Shown in pieces: positions 55,228-64,000 of a stretch of 64,000 nt of DNA. Origin of the DNA: Sphingomonadaceae bacterium PASS1 (GTDB taxonomy: Bacteria > Pseudomonadota > Alphaproteobacteria > Sphingomonadales > Sphingomonadaceae); the NCBI GenBank assembly GCA_002255985.1, contig NKIR01000002.1, positions 208,479 to 272,478 of the forward strand. The letters are read 5' to 3'. Each line of letters starts with the position of its first letter. Positions within the stretch are counted from its first letter, which is position 1. The notes beneath the pieces are model-generated. The model searched no databases. It worked only from the letters and a program-made list of their open reading frames with translations, and was not told the DNA's origin. A program made the position numbers and the translations under genes.

Positions 55228-57225
55228 ATGCAGGAGATTAAAAGTGATCGTCGCCAACATATTATTGCTTCGGCGATCTGTGTTTTGGCTGAATATGGAA
55301 TAGTTGAATTTACGTTCAACAAAGTTGCGCACCATGCCGGGATCTCGGCAGCGCTGATCGTTCATTATTTTGCGAGCAAAGAAGCCCTTCTCGAAGCCGC
55401 TTTCCGCTCCGTAGTGCGCCAGCTAAACAATCAAGCAACTGCACGCCTCCGGCTCGCTGCGGGGCCCCGCGCGCGGATACAGGCGCTGGTGGACTCCCAT
55501 CTTGGACATAACGATTTCTCCGAGGACACCGCCCGGGTTTGGTTGTCTTTCTGGGGACAGGCGCTGCATGTGCCGCAACTGGCCCGCGTACAGCGGGCGC
55601 ATCAACAGCGTATGTTGTCGAACCTCAAATTTGATCTGCGGCAGATTGTCGACGCACAGGACGTATCCCCTATGGCGGACACCATCGCCGCGATGGTCGA
55701 TGGCGTTTGGCTGCGCGCCGCGATGAACGGGGGATCAGAGCTGCAAAATGGTTTGGCGCGTGACCTGATCTTTGAATTCATCGCGCGTAACCTGAAGGAC
55801 ACCCTGCCCTCGCGGGCCGCCACAAGCTTCGACACGGTCAACCCGGCGACAGGGCAGCTGCTTGCGACCATCCGCATTGACGGACAGGCAGAGATCGATA
55901 AGGCTGTGGCGCACGCGGCGGAGGCGCAAAAGCTTTGGGCCAAAACAACGGGTGTCGAGCGCGGACGCATCCTTCACCGCGCCGCTGCATTGCTCGTTGA
56001 ACGTAATGACGTGCTCGCGCGGCTTGAAGCGCAAGATACAGGAAAGCCCATTCAAGAAACAATAGCCGTAGACGTCTTGTCGGGCGCGGATTGTATTGAA
56101 TATTATGCTGGCCTTGCACGCACCATCGCAGGTGAACATCATGATCTTGGCGCGGGTGCATTCGGCTATTCCCGGCGCGAGCCTTTAGGCGTTGTCGCAG
56201 GCATTGGCGCGTGGAACTATCCCATCCAAATTGCTTGCTGGAAATCAGCACCCGCGCTGGCGTGCGGCAACGCGATGATCTTCAAGCCGGCCGAACTAAC
56301 ACCGCTGACCGCGATTGAGCTTGAAAAAACCTATCGCGATGCGGGGCTTCCCGAGGGGTTGTTTCAGGTCGTGCAGGGGAAAGCCGACACCGGCCGCTTG
56401 CTCAGCCTCCATCCCGGCATCGCCAAGGTGTCGCTGACGGGCGAAGTCGGCACTGGCAAAAAAGTTATGGTCGATGCGGCAGGCACGCTGAAATATGTCA
56501 CCTTTGAACTGGGGGGCAAATCGGCGCTGATCGTGTTCGAAGATGCGGATTTGGACGAAGCGGTCTCGGGCGCGTTGCTCGCCAATTTCTATTCGGCGGG
56601 CGAGGTTTGCACCAACGGCACACGCGTCTTTGTGCATAAAAATGTCCGTGATGCGTTTCTTGCAAAATTGAAGGCGCGCACCGAGGCGATGATGATTGGC
56701 GATCCGCTCGATCCGGCGACGCAGATGGGCGCGCTGATTTCACCAGCCCATATGGAAAAGGTGCTGGGCTATATCGCGCTTGGCCAACAACAAGGTGCAA
56801 ATTTGCTGACAGGTGGCAAGCGTGTGACGACGGGCGATTTGGCAAAAGGGTCGTTCGTCGAACCGACCATCTTCACCGGTTGCACCGACGATATGGCCAT
56901 TGTCCGTGAAGAGATTTTCGGCCCCGTCATGGCGGTGCTCGACTTTGAGGATGAGGCAGAGGTTGTCGCCCGGGCGAACAACACCAGCTTCGGCCTCGCC
57001 GCAGGTATTTTCACCAACAACCTGACCCGCGCCCACCGCGTGATCGCGGCGCTGGAGGCGGGTACCTGCTGGATCAACACGTACAACATCACGCCGATTG
57101 AAATGCCATTTGGCGGCAATAAGCAATCTGGTCTGGGTCGCGAAAACGGCAAGGCAGCGATTGAACATTATACCCAACTCAAGAGCGTTTATGTCGCGAT
57201 GGAACCCATCGATGCCCCCTATTGA
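55228..57225 (+). CDS. Natural fusion: BetI-like TetR repressor + betaine aldehyde dehydrogenase (BetB-like)
   Basis: N-part RRQHIIASAICVLAEYGIVEFTFNKVAHHAGISAALIVHYFASKEALLEAAFR...WLSFWGQALHVPQLARVQRAHQQRMLSNL is BetI-like; C-part FDTVNPATGQLLATI...GIGAWNYPIQIACWKSAPALACGNAMIFKP...FELGGKSALIVF...EVCTNGTRVFV is BetB-like; one uninterrupted frame, no in-frame ATG/GTG near the junction (~55800-55825). Confidence 0.93.
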   Translation: MQEIKSDRRQHIIASAICVLAEYGIVEFTFNKVAHHAGISAALIVHYFASKEALLEAAFRSVVRQLNNQATARLRLAAGPRARIQALVDSHLGHNDFSEDTARVWLSFWGQALHVPQLARVQRAHQQRMLSNLKFDLRQIVDAQDVSPMADTIAAMVDGVWLRAAMNGGSELQNGLARDLIFEFIARNLKDTLPSRAATSFDTVNPATGQLLATIRIDGQAEIDKAVAHAAEAQKLWAKTTGVERGRILHRAAALLVERNDVLARLEAQDTGKPIQETIAVDVLSGADCIEYYAGLARTIAGEHHDLGAGAFGYSRREPLGVVAGIGAWNYPIQIACWKSAPALACGNAMIFKPAELTPLTAIELEKTYRDAGLPEGLFQVVQGKADTGRLLSLHPGIAKVSLTGEVGTGKKVMVDAAGTLKYVTFELGGKSALIVFEDADLDEAVSGALLANFYSAGEVCTNGTRVFVHKNVRDAFLAKLKARTEAMMIGDPLDPATQMGALISPAHMEKVLGYIALGQQQGANLLTGGKRVTTGDLAKGSFVEPTIFTGCTDDMAIVREEIFGPVMAVLDFEDEAEVVARANNTSFGLAAGIFTNNLTRAHRVIAALEAGTCWINTYNITPIEMPFGGNKQSGLGRENGKAAIEHYTQLKSVYVAMEPIDAPY

Positions 57226-58879
57226 GGCTGCCGATTACATCATCGTCGGCGCAGGATCGGCGGGATGCGTGCTGGCGGACCGGCTGAGCGCCGATGGCAA
57301 GCACACGGTTGTGTTGCTTGAATTTGGCGGCAGTGACCGGTCGATCTTCATTCAGATGCCCGCCGCGCTCGCCTACCCCATGAACACAAAGCGTTGGAAC
57401 TGGGGCTATGAAAGCGAGCCGGAACCGCATCTGAATGGACGCCGCCTGAACTGCCCGCGCGGCAAGGGCTTGGGGGGGTCATCATCGATCAACGGGCTTG
57501 TCTATGTTCGTGGCAATGCGCTCGATTTTGAACGATGGAAAGAAGATGAAGGCGCAACCGGATGGGGCTATGCCGATGTTTTGCCTTATTTCAAACGCGC
57601 CGAAGGCCGCGACGAAGGCGGCAACGCATATCGGGGCGGAGATGGTCCGCTGTCGACCAGCTATGGCCCGCTCGACAATCCGCTGCATCAGGCGTGGCTC
57701 GATGCCGCGCAACAGGCAGGCTATGGCCTGACCGAAGACTATAATGGTTATGCCCAAGAAGGCTTTGGCCGGATGGACATGACGGTGCGAAACGGCACGC
57801 GCTGTTCGGCGGCCAAGGCCTATCTTTATGAAGCCCGCAAGCGGCCCAATCTTAACGTTATCGAACATGCACTGGCGACACGCATCCTGTTCGAAGGCAC
57901 GCGCGCTGTCGGCATTGAATATGAACAAGCTGGCAAAATGCACCAGCTGCGCGCCGCACGCGAAGTCATCCTTTCGGGCGGGCCGATCAATTCGGTCCAG
58001 CTCCTGAAGCTTTCCGGCATTGGCCCTGCAGAAGAACTGCAGAGCCACGGCATAACAGTGCGCGCAGACCGCCCCGGTGTTGGCGCAAATCTGCAGGATC
58101 ATCTCGAATTCTATTTCCAGATGGCCTGCACCCAACCGATCACCCTTTACGGCAAGGCAAATCTTCTCGGTAAAGCCATGGTCGGTGCACAATGGCTGTT
58201 CGGTCGGTCGGGAACGGGCGCGTCAAACCAGTTTGAAAGCTGCGGTTTCATCCGCAGCCGCGCCGGCATAAAATATCCGGATATCCAATATCATTTCTTT
58301 CCTATGGCGATCAATTACGACGGGTCGTCCCTGGCAACAGAACATGGCTTCCAAGCCCATGTCGGCCCGATGCGTTCAAAAAGCCGGGGTACAGTGACGC
58401 TCAAAAGTGCCGACCCGCACGACAAGCCCAAAATCTTGTTCAACTATATGAGCCATCCCGACGATTGGGCGGACATGCGCGCCTGCGTCCGGCTGACGCG
58501 GGAGATTTTCCAACAACCTGCTTTCGCCCCGTATCGCGGACGTGAAATTCAGCCCGGCGCAGATTGCCTCACCGATGATCAGATTGACGCCTTCATTGCT
58601 GAACATGTTGAAAGCGCCCTCCACCCCAGTTGCACCTGCAAAATGGGCAGTCCGCGCGACCCGATGGCGGTGGTGGACCCCGAATTGCGTGTCATCGGTG
58701 CCCAAGGGCTGCGCGTCGTCGACAGCGGCGTGATGCCATCCATCACCACGGGTAACCTCAATGCGCCGACGATCATGATCGGTGAAAAGGGAGCCGATCA
58801 TATCCTTGGCAAGCCAATGCTCGCACCGTCTAATGCTCCATTTTACGTCGCGCCAAATTGGGATGTTGCCCAAAGATGA
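57212..58879 (+). CDS. betA: Choline dehydrogenase (GMC oxidoreductase)
   Basis: ADYIIVGAGSAGCVLADRLSADGKHTVVLLEFGG; NCPRGKGLGGSSSINGLVYVRGNALDF; HPSCTCKMG; start overlaps 3' end of the betI-betB fusion. Confidence 0.94.
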   Translation: MPPIEAADYIIVGAGSAGCVLADRLSADGKHTVVLLEFGGSDRSIFIQMPAALAYPMNTKRWNWGYESEPEPHLNGRRLNCPRGKGLGGSSSINGLVYVRGNALDFERWKEDEGATGWGYADVLPYFKRAEGRDEGGNAYRGGDGPLSTSYGPLDNPLHQAWLDAAQQAGYGLTEDYNGYAQEGFGRMDMTVRNGTRCSAAKAYLYEARKRPNLNVIEHALATRILFEGTRAVGIEYEQAGKMHQLRAAREVILSGGPINSVQLLKLSGIGPAEELQSHGITVRADRPGVGANLQDHLEFYFQMACTQPITLYGKANLLGKAMVGAQWLFGRSGTGASNQFESCGFIRSRAGIKYPDIQYHFFPMAINYDGSSLATEHGFQAHVGPMRSKSRGTVTLKSADPHDKPKILFNYMSHPDDWADMRACVRLTREIFQQPAFAPYRGREIQPGADCLTDDQIDAFIAEHVESALHPSCTCKMGSPRDPMAVVDPELRVIGAQGLRVVDSGVMPSITTGNLNAPTIMIGEKGADHILGKPMLAPSNAPFYVAPNWDVAQR

Positions 58880-60240
58880 CAAACACTATCCTCGAGCCCG
58901 CACGCCAGATTGATGTAATCCGGCAAACGGACGTCCTCGTCATTGGCTCAGGCCCCGGGGGCCTTGCCGCGGCTTTGGCATCTGCACGGGCGGGCGTCGA
59001 AACGACGTTGCTTGAACGTTATGGCTGCTTCGGCGGGAATATCACGCAAGTCGGGGTCGAAGGCTTCGCATGGTATCGACACCCGGCGACGATCGACAGC
59101 GAAGGTATCGGGCGTGAATTTGAAGACCGCGCCAAGTTAATGGGCGCCGCAATGCCCGAGCCGCAATCGATCAGCCACAGCCTCGATGCTGAAGCCTTCA
59201 AATTTGTTGCAGATACGCTCGTCGAGGAAGCGGGTGTCATCCCGATGCTGCACCGATTATGTGTTGCGCCCATCATGGATGGCAACACGATCCGCGGCGT
59301 GATTGTCGAAAGCAAGGCGGGCCGCGAAGCCATTCTTGCCAAACGCGTGATTGACGCGACAGGGGATGCCGACATTGCCCACCGGGCCGGTGCGCCAACG
59401 CATATGCACCCCGTGGACGAGATGATGTCCGTCTCGGTCATGTTTTCGATGTGCGGTGTCAACAAGACGCGGTTTATTGACGCCGTAAAGGCCGACCCGC
59501 AAACCTATGGCGACTGGGCCGTAGGCGGAGAGTGGGAAGTGATCACCAGCGGCAAAGAGGATGAAATGTTCTCGCCATTCTTGCGCAAGCCGTTTCAAAA
59601 AGCATTGGAAGCGGGCCTCATACCGGACAGTGTGAAAACCATGGCGGGCACATGGGGCACCGTTTCTGATCAGGGGGACCTCACCTATCTCAACATGTGC
59701 CATCTCTATCTCGACGGCACAGATCCCGATGCCCTAACCCACGGCGAAATGGCGGGGCGAAAACAGGCAATGCACGCCATTGCGGCGTTGCAGGCCTTTA
59801 TGCCGGGCTGCGAAGACGCAAAGCTGCGCAATTTCGGCATGACGCTGGGCATTCGCGATACGCGCAAGATTGATGCGGTTTACAATATGACCGCAGACGA
59901 TGTGATGGAACAAGGCCGGTTTGACGATAGCATTGGCATTTTTCCTGAATTCATCGACGGCTATGGCTATCTTATTTTGCCGACGACGGGCCGCTATTTC
60001 CATCTTCCCTATCGGTCGATGGTTCCAAAATATGTGAAGCACCTGATTACCGCCGGTCGTGTCATTGGCGGTGACAAGGTCAGCCACGCCGCCGTCCGCA
60101 ACATGATGTGTTGTGCGGTTGCGGGGCAAGGTGCCGGCGTTGCTGCGGCGTTGGCAGTCAAGACGGATCGGGACTTTGACGAGATTGATATCAGCGCAGT
60201 GCAACGGGAACTGGTCCGCCAAGGCGCGCGCATTTCTTAA
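58876..60240 (+). CDS. FAD-dependent oxidoreductase (pfam12831-like)
   Basis: DVLVIGSGPGGLAAALASARAGVETTLLERYGCFGGNITQVGVEGFAWYRH; VIDATGDADIAHRAGA; ATGA overlap with betA. Confidence 0.88.
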   Translation: MTNTILEPARQIDVIRQTDVLVIGSGPGGLAAALASARAGVETTLLERYGCFGGNITQVGVEGFAWYRHPATIDSEGIGREFEDRAKLMGAAMPEPQSISHSLDAEAFKFVADTLVEEAGVIPMLHRLCVAPIMDGNTIRGVIVESKAGREAILAKRVIDATGDADIAHRAGAPTHMHPVDEMMSVSVMFSMCGVNKTRFIDAVKADPQTYGDWAVGGEWEVITSGKEDEMFSPFLRKPFQKALEAGLIPDSVKTMAGTWGTVSDQGDLTYLNMCHLYLDGTDPDALTHGEMAGRKQAMHAIAALQAFMPGCEDAKLRNFGMTLGIRDTRKIDAVYNMTADDVMEQGRFDDSIGIFPEFIDGYGYLILPTTGRYFHLPYRSMVPKYVKHLITAGRVIGGDKVSHAAVRNMMCCAVAGQGAGVAAALAVKTDRDFDEIDISAVQRELVRQGARIS

Positions 60241-61601
60241 GCTGACAGATCAGGGTCCAGCGCGGCTTGAAGGCGTTTGCGGAACAGCAAAATGACCATA
60301 CCGCCTACAATAGCGATGCCGGCATCCATAGCCCAGAAAACTGACGGGGTCATTTGGTCAAAATAGCTGCCAACCCATCCAGCGAGCACATGTGCGACAA
60401 AGGGCGAGAGAAACGCAACGCCCATCAGGAAAGAGCCCATCCCCGGAGGCGCCGCCCTGCTGACGATGGCCAGCGTCGTTGGCCAATAATACATCCAGGC
60501 GAGTCCCATGATTAGCCAACCCGCGATTGCCCACCCCGCGCCCACACTGTCTGGTTCACTCAGTCCTAAATTGCCATAAGCAAAAAGAAGTGCGGCAATG
60601 GCAATGATGCATGTTCCAATACCTACTTTAGTAACACTGCTTGGTTCGCTGCTGCGCTTGGCCTGCCATGCCCAGAATGCAATCAACGCCGGCGCTGCAA
60701 GGACAGAACCAATCGAGTCCATCGATGCAAACCAACTCGACGGCACCTCGCCAAGCGACGTCGCCAAATTCACATATTGATCGACCCACAATATGCCGAT
60801 GCTCCATACCATCGGATACGCAATTTCAGCGGGTATGGTCAGCGCAATGACAAGCAAAAGCACCGCCACCCGTTTGCGTTCCGCAGCGGTCATGGCTGGG
60901 GCCTTTTCCCGTTTGCGCGCCACCGGACGGTCATCCGGCAGGTGCTTCTGGCCCAGAATATAGGCGACGAGCGCGATCAGCATCAAAGCCGCCGCAACCG
61001 CAAAACCGGCATGCCAGCCATAAATGGCTGCAACCAACCCCGTCACGAACGGCCCGCTCGCCGCGCCAATGCAAATGCCTGTCGAAAAAATGGTAAAACC
61101 GCGTGACCGCATGGATTCATCCGAGCGCGGGTAAAGCGCCCCGACCTGCGCAGAAATATTACCCTTGAGAAATCCAGATCCAAGAATCAGCAGCAAGAGT
61201 GCAAATAGGAAGCTTGCATAAAAGGACATCGCCAGATGCCCTGCGCTCATCAGCACTACGCCGATCATCACCGTGCGCTTTGCACCCAATATGCGGTCGG
61301 CAACCCAACCCCCAACCATCGGCGTGAAATAGACCAAGCCGGCATACCAGCCATAAATGATCGCCGAAAAAGCGACGTCGCTCATCGGCCCGCGAAATTC
61401 GAACATATTGCGAAGCGCCGCTAGCCCAATGACTTGCAACGCATTTTCAGGCTGCAGCAGCTCGTTAACCATATAGAGCGTGAGCAACGCAGACATCCCA
61501 TAAAAGGAAAAGCGCTCCCACATCTCTGTGAAAGATAAATAGTACAGGCCTTTGGGGTGACCAGACGGCTGGCCATTCGCAATTTGTTCGATCTTATCCA
61601 A
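60237..61601 (-). CDS. POT-family peptide:proton symporter (MFS)
   Basis: HPKGLYYLSFTEMWERFSFYGMSALLTLYMV; YTPMVGGWVADRILGAKRTVMIGVVLMSAGH; GSGFLKGNISAQVGALY. Confidence 0.92.
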   Translation of the reverse strand: MDKIEQIANGQPSGHPKGLYYLSFTEMWERFSFYGMSALLTLYMVNELLQPENALQVIGLAALRNMFEFRGPMSDVAFSAIIYGWYAGLVYFTPMVGGWVADRILGAKRTVMIGVVLMSAGHLAMSFYASFLFALLLLILGSGFLKGNISAQVGALYPRSDESMRSRGFTIFSTGICIGAASGPFVTGLVAAIYGWHAGFAVAAALMLIALVAYILGQKHLPDDRPVARKREKAPAMTAAERKRVAVLLLVIALTIPAEIAYPMVWSIGILWVDQYVNLATSLGEVPSSWFASMDSIGSVLAAPALIAFWAWQAKRSSEPSSVTKVGIGTCIIAIAALLFAYGNLGLSEPDSVGAGWAIAGWLIMGLAWMYYWPTTLAIVSRAAPPGMGSFLMGVAFLSPFVAHVLAGWVGSYFDQMTPSVFWAMDAGIAIVGGMVILLFRKRLQAALDPDLSA

Positions 61602-61925
61602 GCTTATTCCCCCCGAAATTCTGTTCGCCGCTCATTGCGGCTGTATCTATGCCCGCTTACGCAAGAGGCGCAAGGGACTGATTGACGCTGCTCATCGCTG
61701 TCCGTCGTCAGAACATTTGGCACTGATGGCAGCGTAAATTAACGGAGCATTGGCCTCATCAGTTGGGTTGATATTAGCCGGCCAGCTTGCAGTGTTGCAA
61801 TCGACGATATTCAAAAGTCTGACATTTGACTCACTCGTGTTGTTTAATGGTGATTTGTAATCTGCTGAAATAGGTATTAGCGTCAAACGTTCTGACTACG
61901 GGCAGTAATCCAAGGAGGGATACAA

Positions 61926-63305
61926 GTGTCTCTAGATAGCTTTAGGTTCTGCCTAGTATTCCTCATGTTTACATTTTTGAACGCATGTGGCGGGACCGAA
62001 GTTAGTCCAGAACAACCTTCATTGGTTACCATTGTACAACCTCCAATTGTTTCCGTTGGAGCGCCAAGCACTCCGCCTTTAGCCCCTTCTTTTGTCTGGC
62101 CCGAAGCAAGCGCGCAAAGCCAAGGCATGTCGGTGCAAAAGTTAGAGGAGGCAGCGGCTATGGCTCTACGTGACGGAACTTTCGGGCAGGCCTTTTTAGT
62201 TATACGTAACGGCAAGATTGTTTTTGAGAGGTATAGAGGTATCTCTGATTTAGAATTGCAATCCGTAAGCAATTTCAATCCCCAGTTATCCAAAAGCGCA
62301 ATCTTTGAAAGATACGGAACTCGAAACAGGGATAGCTTGGCTACATCTTGGTCTGTAGCCAAATCCTTCACCTCTATCCTGCTCGGTATCGCAGTTGAGC
62401 AAGGCACAATAGCGTCACCACAGGACAAGGTTAGCCAATACCTCAGTGAATGGGCTTCCGACGCAAGATCAACAATCACACTTAAGGAGATGCTTGATAT
62501 GCGTTCTGGATTGGTCCCAATCTGTGCAAAATCAGGAACAAATCAGTTGGAGGAGTGCCGGACCACTCCTAGCGCTGGCGGTGATTTAGTCTTCGCCGAC
62601 GATCAAATGACACCTTGTATATCCCGACCTAAGGCTATTGCAGGCATGAACTACGGTTGGTGGAACGGGGGGCGCAGCCCCTATCCAGGCCCGTCATTTC
62701 TATATTCTAATTGTGACACTATGGTCCTTTCAAAGGTGCTAGTGAATAGTCGTTCGGATGACTTCTTGAAGTGGTCTCAAGACAGCCTGTTTCTCAAGAT
62801 TGGTATGAAAGCCTACTGGTGGAAGGATAACTCACGACCTCAAGGAGGCAATGTTCTGGGTTATTGCTGCATCGATTCGACACCCCGTGACTTCGCAAGA
62901 CTTGGCGAACTGGTTCTTAACCGAGGGGTTGTATCTAATCAGCAGATTGTTTCGCGAGCATATATTGACTCAATAATTCAGGCATCCACGGCACCGAACG
63001 CAGTTTACGCATCACAATTTTGGTTTCCCCTTGCTGACGGGCGCCGCTTTATTGCAGCACAAGGTTTTGATGGCCAGACGATTGCAGTGGATGTAGCCCG
63101 AAACATCATTGTTGTTAGGATGGGTTTGTATCACCCTATCTTTAACTCATCAGAGGAGAGGATATTTAAATTCCGACCTGATGATATCAATAATTCAAAT
63201 TGGATCGGTAGCCTGCCACAGGGTATGGCCGTTCCGATCGGAAGTGAACCCTATAATGATAGCAGAGTTCTGGAACTCGTGAGCCAGTCTGTGACCGCAG
63301 CATAG
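61926..63305 (+). CDS. Serine hydrolase lipoprotein (beta-lactamase fold, 6-aminohexanoate-dimer-hydrolase/NylB-like)
   Basis: GTG start, lipobox FLNACGG; SxxK in TSWSVAKSFTSILLGIA; YSN in FLYSNCDTM; C-terminal AAQGFDGQTIAVD. Confidence 0.85.
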   Translation: MSLDSFRFCLVFLMFTFLNACGGTEVSPEQPSLVTIVQPPIVSVGAPSTPPLAPSFVWPEASAQSQGMSVQKLEEAAAMALRDGTFGQAFLVIRNGKIVFERYRGISDLELQSVSNFNPQLSKSAIFERYGTRNRDSLATSWSVAKSFTSILLGIAVEQGTIASPQDKVSQYLSEWASDARSTITLKEMLDMRSGLVPICAKSGTNQLEECRTTPSAGGDLVFADDQMTPCISRPKAIAGMNYGWWNGGRSPYPGPSFLYSNCDTMVLSKVLVNSRSDDFLKWSQDSLFLKIGMKAYWWKDNSRPQGGNVLGYCCIDSTPRDFARLGELVLNRGVVSNQQIVSRAYIDSIIQASTAPNAVYASQFWFPLADGRRFIAAQGFDGQTIAVDVARNIIVVRMGLYHPIFNSSEERIFKFRPDDINNSNWIGSLPQGMAVPIGSEPYNDSRVLELVSQSVTAA

Positions 63306-63430
63306 GCTGATAATCAATGCCCCGACGCTAAGTTTGTCGTAATATCTTAAATTTCAGCTTCGTAGCCTTGGGTGTAGGACTGTACGGACTCGCGGGACAT
63401 CTTTCATATTGCCGATAGGCAAGCAGAAGG

Positions 63431-63765
63431 ATGGAACCGATGACCAAGGAAGAACGAGATATTCAGCGCAAGCGCAAGCTCAAGGTGCTGCGCCATGCTG
63501 AGAAGATTGGTGATGTAGGCAGAGCATGCCGATACTTCGGCATTGGCAGATCAAGCTTCTACCGCTGGAAAGCCTCATTCGAGCAGAACGGCGAAGCCGG
63601 GCTGATCAACCAAAAGCCCATTCCGAAGAACCCTGCCAACCAGACGCCACCCGAGATCGTCGACAAGGTCCTCTACCTGCGCAGCAAATACCACCTCGGG
63701 TCGATCAGGATCGTTTGGTACCTAGCGCGCGATATCACGACATCAAAATCTCCGACGCTGGTGTA
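63431..63765 (+). pseudogene. IS481-like transposase, frameshifted and truncated
   Basis: KLKVLRHAEKIGDVGRACRYFGIGRSSFYRWKASFEQNGEAGLINQKP...IRIVWYLAR, then frame shifts (YHDIKISDAGV appears in another frame) and homology stops at about 63765. Confidence 0.8.
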
Positions 63766-63856
63766 ATACCAACCTGCGCTGATGCTGACTCAGATTTGGG
63801 ATTCCCAAGCGGTTGAAAGTCTGATTCTATGTTGATCTTCATTTGGAGGAGGTGAC

Positions 63857-64000
63857 ATGGGAGCATCAATTAACTTGCGGGATGATTTTGACGGCGCTTC
63901 GTTGAGGCGACTGGCACGGACGTCGAAGAGCGCGAACCAAGCGCGGCGGCTTTTGGCATTGGCTGAGATTTATGACGGCGGCCGCCGGACATCGGCGGCG
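63857..64000 (+). CDS. IS630-like transposase, N-terminus only (runs off window)
   Basis: MGASINLRDDFDGASLRRLARTSKSANQARRLLALAEIYDGGRRTSAA; open to the window edge; RBS GGAGG upstream. Confidence 0.8.
   Translation, partial: MGASINLRDDFDGASLRRLARTSKSANQARRLLALAEIYDGGRRTSAA

Noticed and set aside
61883-62479. 198-aa minus-strand ORF opposite the serine hydrolase
   Set aside because: No domain; the plus-strand gene has a lipobox and SxxK/YSN motifs.

Overview
The window reads as an alphaproteobacterial, probably Sphingomonadales, chromosome segment. This is inferred from protein similarity recalled by eye and from gene order; no search was run. About 1-8 kb: gyrB 3' end, RlpA-like, YgfZ-like, pyrC, RarD/EamA and a prolyl oligopeptidase. 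About 8-29.6 kb: a long minus-strand ribosomal/str supercluster (rpsL-rpsG-fusA-tuf // rpsJ...secY-adk // rpsM-rpsK-rpoA-rplQ), with a three-gene SRPBCC-RimB-like-RimK block between adk and rpsM. About 29.7-37.6 kb: an ICMT-like methyltransferase with a type III PKS, then gltX, ung, galT, galK, a PpiC-like PPIase and a HupE/UreJ-like protein. About 37.6-52.4 kb: a pectin/uronate utilisation locus (esterase, TonB receptor, pectate lyase, cupin, carboxylesterase, KDG-kinase-like, KduD-like SDR, RpiB-type isomerase, LacI regulator, FAH-family hydratase, MFS, altronate dehydratase). Four of its promoters share an ACACCGGT(T)-type motif, and two copies are an identical 15-mer. About 52.4-55.1 kb: nitroreductase, then an ArsR regulator, a degenerate ArsC-like ORF that has lost its catalytic Cys and Arg, and an alginate-export-type porin. 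About 55.2-60.2 kb: a single ORF fusing a BetI-like TetR repressor to a betaine-aldehyde-dehydrogenase (BetB)-like enzyme, overlapped by betA and then an FAD oxidoreductase. This fusion is the most unusual item in the window. About 60.2-64 kb: a POT transporter, a NylB-like serine hydrolase lipoprotein in AT-richer DNA, a frameshifted IS481-like transposase and the start of an IS630-like transposase. No CRISPR array, rRNA or tRNA was recognised.
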